A stretch of 23,754 nucleotides of DNA from a virus, in IMG/VR virus record IMGVR_UViG_3300023109_000143, positions 1 through 23,754 of that record, one strand, 5' to 3'. Under the pieces are notes generated by a model. That model searched no databases and was not told where the DNA came from. It was given only the letters and a program-made list of their open reading frames with translations. Each line of letters starts with the position of its first letter. The stretch's first letter is position 1. Positions 21,044-23,754 of this stretch are shown piece by piece. The position numbers and the translations under genes were made by a program.

Positions 21044-23754
21044 CTACTTTATCTTCTTAATAGTCTTCTTAATAGGACCATTAGTTCTTAAATCTTTAAG
21101 TATAACATCTACTACTACCTTGCCATCTATTATACTAACTTTAGGCTCAGCTTCTACGTCTACTGGAGACCCGTTATTAGTAATATTTACTTCTACATTA
21201 GTATCACCTTGAGGTAGTTGTCCTGTATTATTTATATAGTCTAAAGTATTTACCCCCACATTGTCAACAGATGAATTTCTAATAATATACTCACCGTCCG
21301 ACAACATAGCCATAATAGAATCACTAGTACTAGTACCAGCACCTGAAACCATACCTCCATCAGCAAAAGAAGGATAAGCATTTTGTAGTCTTGTTATTAA
21401 ACTATTTATATTGCTTGTGCCTCTGATTCTGTTGTTAAACTGAGAACCTCTATTGAACTGTATAATATTAGGTCGATCATATTCAAACCACGCATCAGAA
21501 ATAGAGTTAAAGGCTTGAGAATGCGTAAAGGATTTTCCATCTCTATTAGCTGCTATATATCTTGTAAGCTCTACTAATACTTTTTTAGCAAAAGTATTAT
21601 TAGCAAAATTTGCTGTATTCCAGCTAGCATTACTACCTATTTTTTCTGGACTATAACCTTCTGGATTATTTGTGTTACTTATAATTGATGTAGCAGCAGA
21701 TAGTGCTGCGTCTCTAATACCTAGTAAAGGATTAAATCCATCAAAGAAAAATTCTTTAAGACCAGAAAGAGGATTTTTAGAGCCTGAACCCCCTATTGAT
21801 TTAAGCATTTGGGCTTCTACAGAGTTAATATGTGCTAATTCTGTATCTCCTTTTCTACCTAAGGATGCTATAGACCCTGTAGAGTTAAGCATATCTAATA
21901 CGTCTCTACCCATACTCTTAGCAGAAGAAGCTTTTATTACATACTCGCCATTAGACAAGTTAGCACGAACAGAGTCGCTAGTAGAAGTTCCTGGTCCTAC
22001 TACAGGGCCTCCAGTTGCTAAACTAACTTCTGTTGCTCCTGAGTATTTATAGCGAGTTTTATTCTTATTTGTATTACTTATTATATCATCTAAGTTATTA
22101 GAAAGATGATCTAAATTACCAGAAATATGAGAGGTTGCATTATCTGCATTAGTTTTTAAATGGCTTGTATCTTGATCTATTGTTTTAAGATATGCACTAT
22201 TAGTAGCTATACTTTCTAGATAGGTAACCATATTTGAAGTGTCTATTTCTATAGCGTCTAATACTCCATCTATAGCAACTAAAGTCTTTCCTTGGTCAGT
22301 AAGCTCTGAAGACATACCAGGTAGATACAATACATATCCTTCAATAGCATTTGCTGTTTTCTCTAAAGTATCCAAATTATCAGAAATATGATCTAGTTTC
22401 TCTGCCAAGTCTTTTGCAATACCATCTAAATCATCAGAAATATGATCTAATTTTCCTTCTATACCATCTGTGTGATTTTCTATTTTAGTAAGTTTAGACA
22501 CATTTTCAGAAGTGTTAGTCTTAATATCAGAAGTATTAGCTTTAATATCTGCTAAATCTCCTAAAGAGGTAGAAATAGCTTCTAAGTAAGCTGTATCTTC
22601 TAATATAGCTGCATGAAAATCTGAGTCTGCTTTTGCAATATTTGTAAGTTTTTCGCTAGATACTTTAGTATAACTTTTTATAGTTTCTAACTTACCATAA
22701 TTAGTAATTAGATAGGAATCTTGATCATTAACTGCATCTGTTAGAGTAGATAGCTCAGATTCAAACATAGCGCTAACATCTATTTTTACTTTATTAAAGT
22801 TAAATAAATCGTTAGCTGTTATAGTGCTTTGAGTAGGACTAAAGAAATTTAAACCTGCTAATTCACTTTTAGTGGGTGTAAAGAAAGAGGCCCCTGATTG
22901 CTCACTAGCAGAAACTTCCCAGAAATCAGCACCTGCTTTATCACTTTTAGTTATATTATATACTTGGTTAGCTGTTTTATCTAAAGTACCTGATACTTTA
23001 AATACGTCAGAAGATTGAACAGTAAGTTTACCATTAACGTCTAATACATTCTTAGCTTCTGCTATATACTTAGAGTCAGCTAAGTAACTTAAATCAATAA
23101 AGTCTGCACCTTTAAGTTGTACTCCTGAAATAGTAAAGAAGTCAGTAGCAGTTTTATTTTCTTTTTCAAGATCGTAAAGATTATTAGCATCTATTTTTTG
23201 TAAAGTATTGCTTAATACAAACAAGGACGAACCATCTACAGATTGTGATGTAGGGTTAAATAAGTCAAGAGCAGATACGGGTTCAGGCGATATAAAGGTA
23301 AATAGATCTTTTGCGTCCATTTTATCTGCAGGATCTACTTTAAACCAGCTACTCCAGTGTAGACTTTGTTTACCTGCATCATCAGGAAGTTTAAATAGTG
23401 TTGTATATTCTATATCTGTAGCTTCTAAATTAAATAAATCTAAGTAGCTGATATCAACACTATCAATATCAAAACCTGAACCATTCCAGTTATCAAAAAT
23501 ATCACCTGTAGCAAGAATAGCCTTATTTGCAAGACCTTCTTTAAGCTTGTCTTCATTAATTACTTGACCTACACTTATTACAGCTTTTGTCCAAGTAAAA
23601 GCCCCACTATCATAATTACTAAATATATCAGATAAGCTTAAAGCCATCTTTGAAGTAGGTTTATCAAATATCTCATCCGCTCCTACTTGTATTCTATTAT
23701 TAGCCTTAACAGTTATAAGTGTTGACGCTGCAACTGAGTCTGCGGTTATAGAAA
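21044..23754 (-). CDS. Tail tape measure protein, C-terminal portion (start outside window)
   Basis: The frame is open from the window edge to a TAG before 21044. The first ATG (23647) is not the true start: it has no ribosome site, and in-frame codons continue upstream without a stop (ending ...IFDKPTSK before that Met). At least 903 residues are visible. Counted from Met-23647, residues 111-296 are degenerate 13-residue repeats, 300-530 are coiled-coil-like with three LDHxSxxLD copies, and two GTSTSDS...GEY(V/I)I modules lie at 546-593 and 764-811. Such glycine-rich GEYVI modules are typical of tape measure C-termini in many siphoviruses. The protein sets tail length and is ejected with DNA. 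Confidence 0.85.
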   Translation of the reverse strand, partial: SITADSVAASTLITVKANNRIQVGADEIFDKPTSKMALSLSDIFSNYDSGAFTWTKAVISVGQVINEDKLKEGLANKAILATGDIFDNWNGSGFDIDSVDISYLDLFNLEATDIEYTTLFKLPDDAGKQSLHWSSWFKVDPADKMDAKDLFTFISPEPVSALDLFNPTSQSVDGSSLFVLSNTLQKIDANNLYDLEKENKTATDFFTISGVQLKGADFIDLSYLADSKYIAEAKNVLDVNGKLTVQSSDVFKVSGTLDKTANQVYNITKSDKAGADFWEVSASEQSGASFFTPTKSELAGLNFFSPTQSTITANDLFNFNKVKIDVSAMFESELSTLTDAVNDQDSYLITNYGKLETIKSYTKVSSEKLTNIAKADSDFHAAILEDTAYLEAISTSLGDLADIKANTSDIKTNTSENVSKLTKIENHTDGIEGKLDHISDDLDGIAKDLAEKLDHISDNLDTLEKTANAIEGYVLYLPGMSSELTDQGKTLVAIDGVLDAIEIDTSNMVTYLESIATNSAYLKTIDQDTSHLKTNADNATSHISGNLDHLSNNLDDIISNTNKNKTRYKYSGATEVSLATGGPVVGPGTSTSDSVRANLSNGEYVIKASSAKSMGRDVLDMLNSTGSIASLGRKGDTELAHINSVEAQMLKSIGGSGSKNPLSGLKEFFFDGFNPLLGIRDAALSAATSIISNTNNPEGYSPEKIGSNASWNTANFANNTFAKKVLVELTRYIAANRDGKSFTHSQAFNSISDAWFEYDRPNIIQFNRGSQFNNRIRGTSNINSLITRLQNAYPSFADGGMVSGAGTSTSDSIMAMLSDGEYIIRNSSVDNVGVNTLDYINNTGQLPQGDTNVEVNITNNGSPVDVEAEPKVSIIDGKVVVDVILKDLRTNGPIKKTIKKIK
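21215..21358 (-). repeat. GEYVI module, copy 2, in the tape measure C-terminus
   Basis: Residues GGMVSGAGTSTSDS, then DGEYIIRNSS and TLDYINNTG, align along the full unit with copy 1 at 21869-22012. About 170 unrelated residues separate the two copies. Confidence 0.75.
21869..22012 (-). repeat. GEYVI module, copy 1, in the tape measure C-terminus
   Basis: Residues GGPVVGPGTSTSDS, then NGEYVIKASS and VLDMLNSTG, form a roughly 48-residue unit repeated at 21215-21358. Glycine-rich GTSTSDS followed by L-S-x-G-E-Y-[VI]-I is recurrent in tape measure proteins. Confidence 0.75.
22364..22453 (-). repeat. Adjacent LDHISDxLD direct repeats in the tape measure gene
   Basis: KLDHISDDLDGI and KLDHISDNLDTL lie 18 residues apart, and the bases TCAGAAATATGATCTA are identical in both (+ strand reading). 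A third, diverged copy (NLDHLSNNLDDI) lies at 22082-22117. The sequence is coiled-coil-like. Confidence 0.7.
22760..23317 (-). repeat. Degenerate 13-residue (39-bp) tandem repeats in the tape measure gene
   Basis: About a dozen units follow the pattern small-x-D/N/S-hydrophobic-aromatic, then polar residues: ATDFFTISGVQLK, ANQVYNITKSDKA, GADFWEVSASEQS, GASFFTPTKSELA, GLNFFSPTQSTIT, ANDLFNFNKVKID. Most are exactly 13 residues. One unit is stretched to about 32 and two or three to 14-16. The 39-base period is also visible in the DNA around 22850-22960. Weaker copies occur just upstream (YLDLFNLEATDIEYTTLF). Confidence 0.8.

Noticed and set aside
21672-22052. 126-residue + strand frame inside the tape measure gene
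   Set aside because: It mirrors the tape measure coding frame, which has clear repeats and motifs here. No ribosome site or neighbouring + genes.
23645-23647. ATG at 23647 as the start of the tape measure protein
   Set aside because: No ribosome site precedes it and the frame stays open to the window edge, so the true start lies outside.
1-23754. CRISPR array, insertion sequence, integrase or attachment site
   Set aside because: No spaced direct-repeat array, transposase, recombinase or terminal inverted repeats were seen. The repeats in the tape measure gene are coding repeats.

Overview
The window is a continuous, AT-rich piece of a tailed phage genome (Caudoviricetes). It holds a lambda-type tail-tip gene order (tape measure, M, L, K, I, J), which points to a siphovirus with a long flexible tail. 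Several clues point to an alphaproteobacterial, probably marine, host: class I ribonucleotide reductase with ThyX, phage GroES, small DUF1127 and DUF3563-like proteins, a short membrane protein resembling the alphaproteobacterial aa3-oxidase subunit IV family, and a holin and neighbouring small proteins of a kind I associate with marine phages. The host is an inference; no integrase, attachment site or host gene confirms it.

Layout. Bases 1-9307 are all on the + strand and form the replication and nucleotide-metabolism module. They hold the tail end of a probable gp47-like nuclease gene, a Rad50/SbcC/gp46-like ATPase, NrdA, NrdB and tRNA-Thr(UGU). Next comes a separately terminated cassette of five very small genes (5562-6485), then a PD-(D/E)XK resolvase-like nuclease, a 5'-3' exonuclease, ThyX, GroES and a glutaredoxin. 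A strong bidirectional terminator at 9310-9335 separates this module from the convergent one. Bases 9339-23754 are all on the - strand. Read in transcription order, from high to low coordinates, they encode the tape measure protein (its start lies beyond the window), M-, L-, K- (JAMM peptidase only), I- and J-like tail-tip proteins, a 1099-aa tail-tip or fibre protein and a small fibre-like protein. The lysis and membrane genes follow: an overlapping Rz/Rz1-type spanin pair, a coiled-coil membrane protein of unknown role, a tryptophan-rich 46-aa ORF, an EF-hand membrane protein and a holin. No endolysin is seen.

How the genes work together. NrdA and NrdB make dNDPs, the glutaredoxin probably re-reduces NrdA, and ThyX makes dTMP. 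The gp46-like ATPase, the exonuclease and the resolvase-like nuclease process DNA ends and branches. GroES probably customises the host chaperonin for phage proteins. The - strand module builds the tail tip and then lyses the cell.

Most unusual parts. (1) The moron-like small-gene cassette at 5446-6525 has a terminator on each side and its own probable promoter, and one of its genes has a base composition unlike the rest of the window. (2) The tape measure protein carries a run of degenerate 13-residue repeats. (3) A canonical EF-hand is fused to two membrane helices next to the holin.
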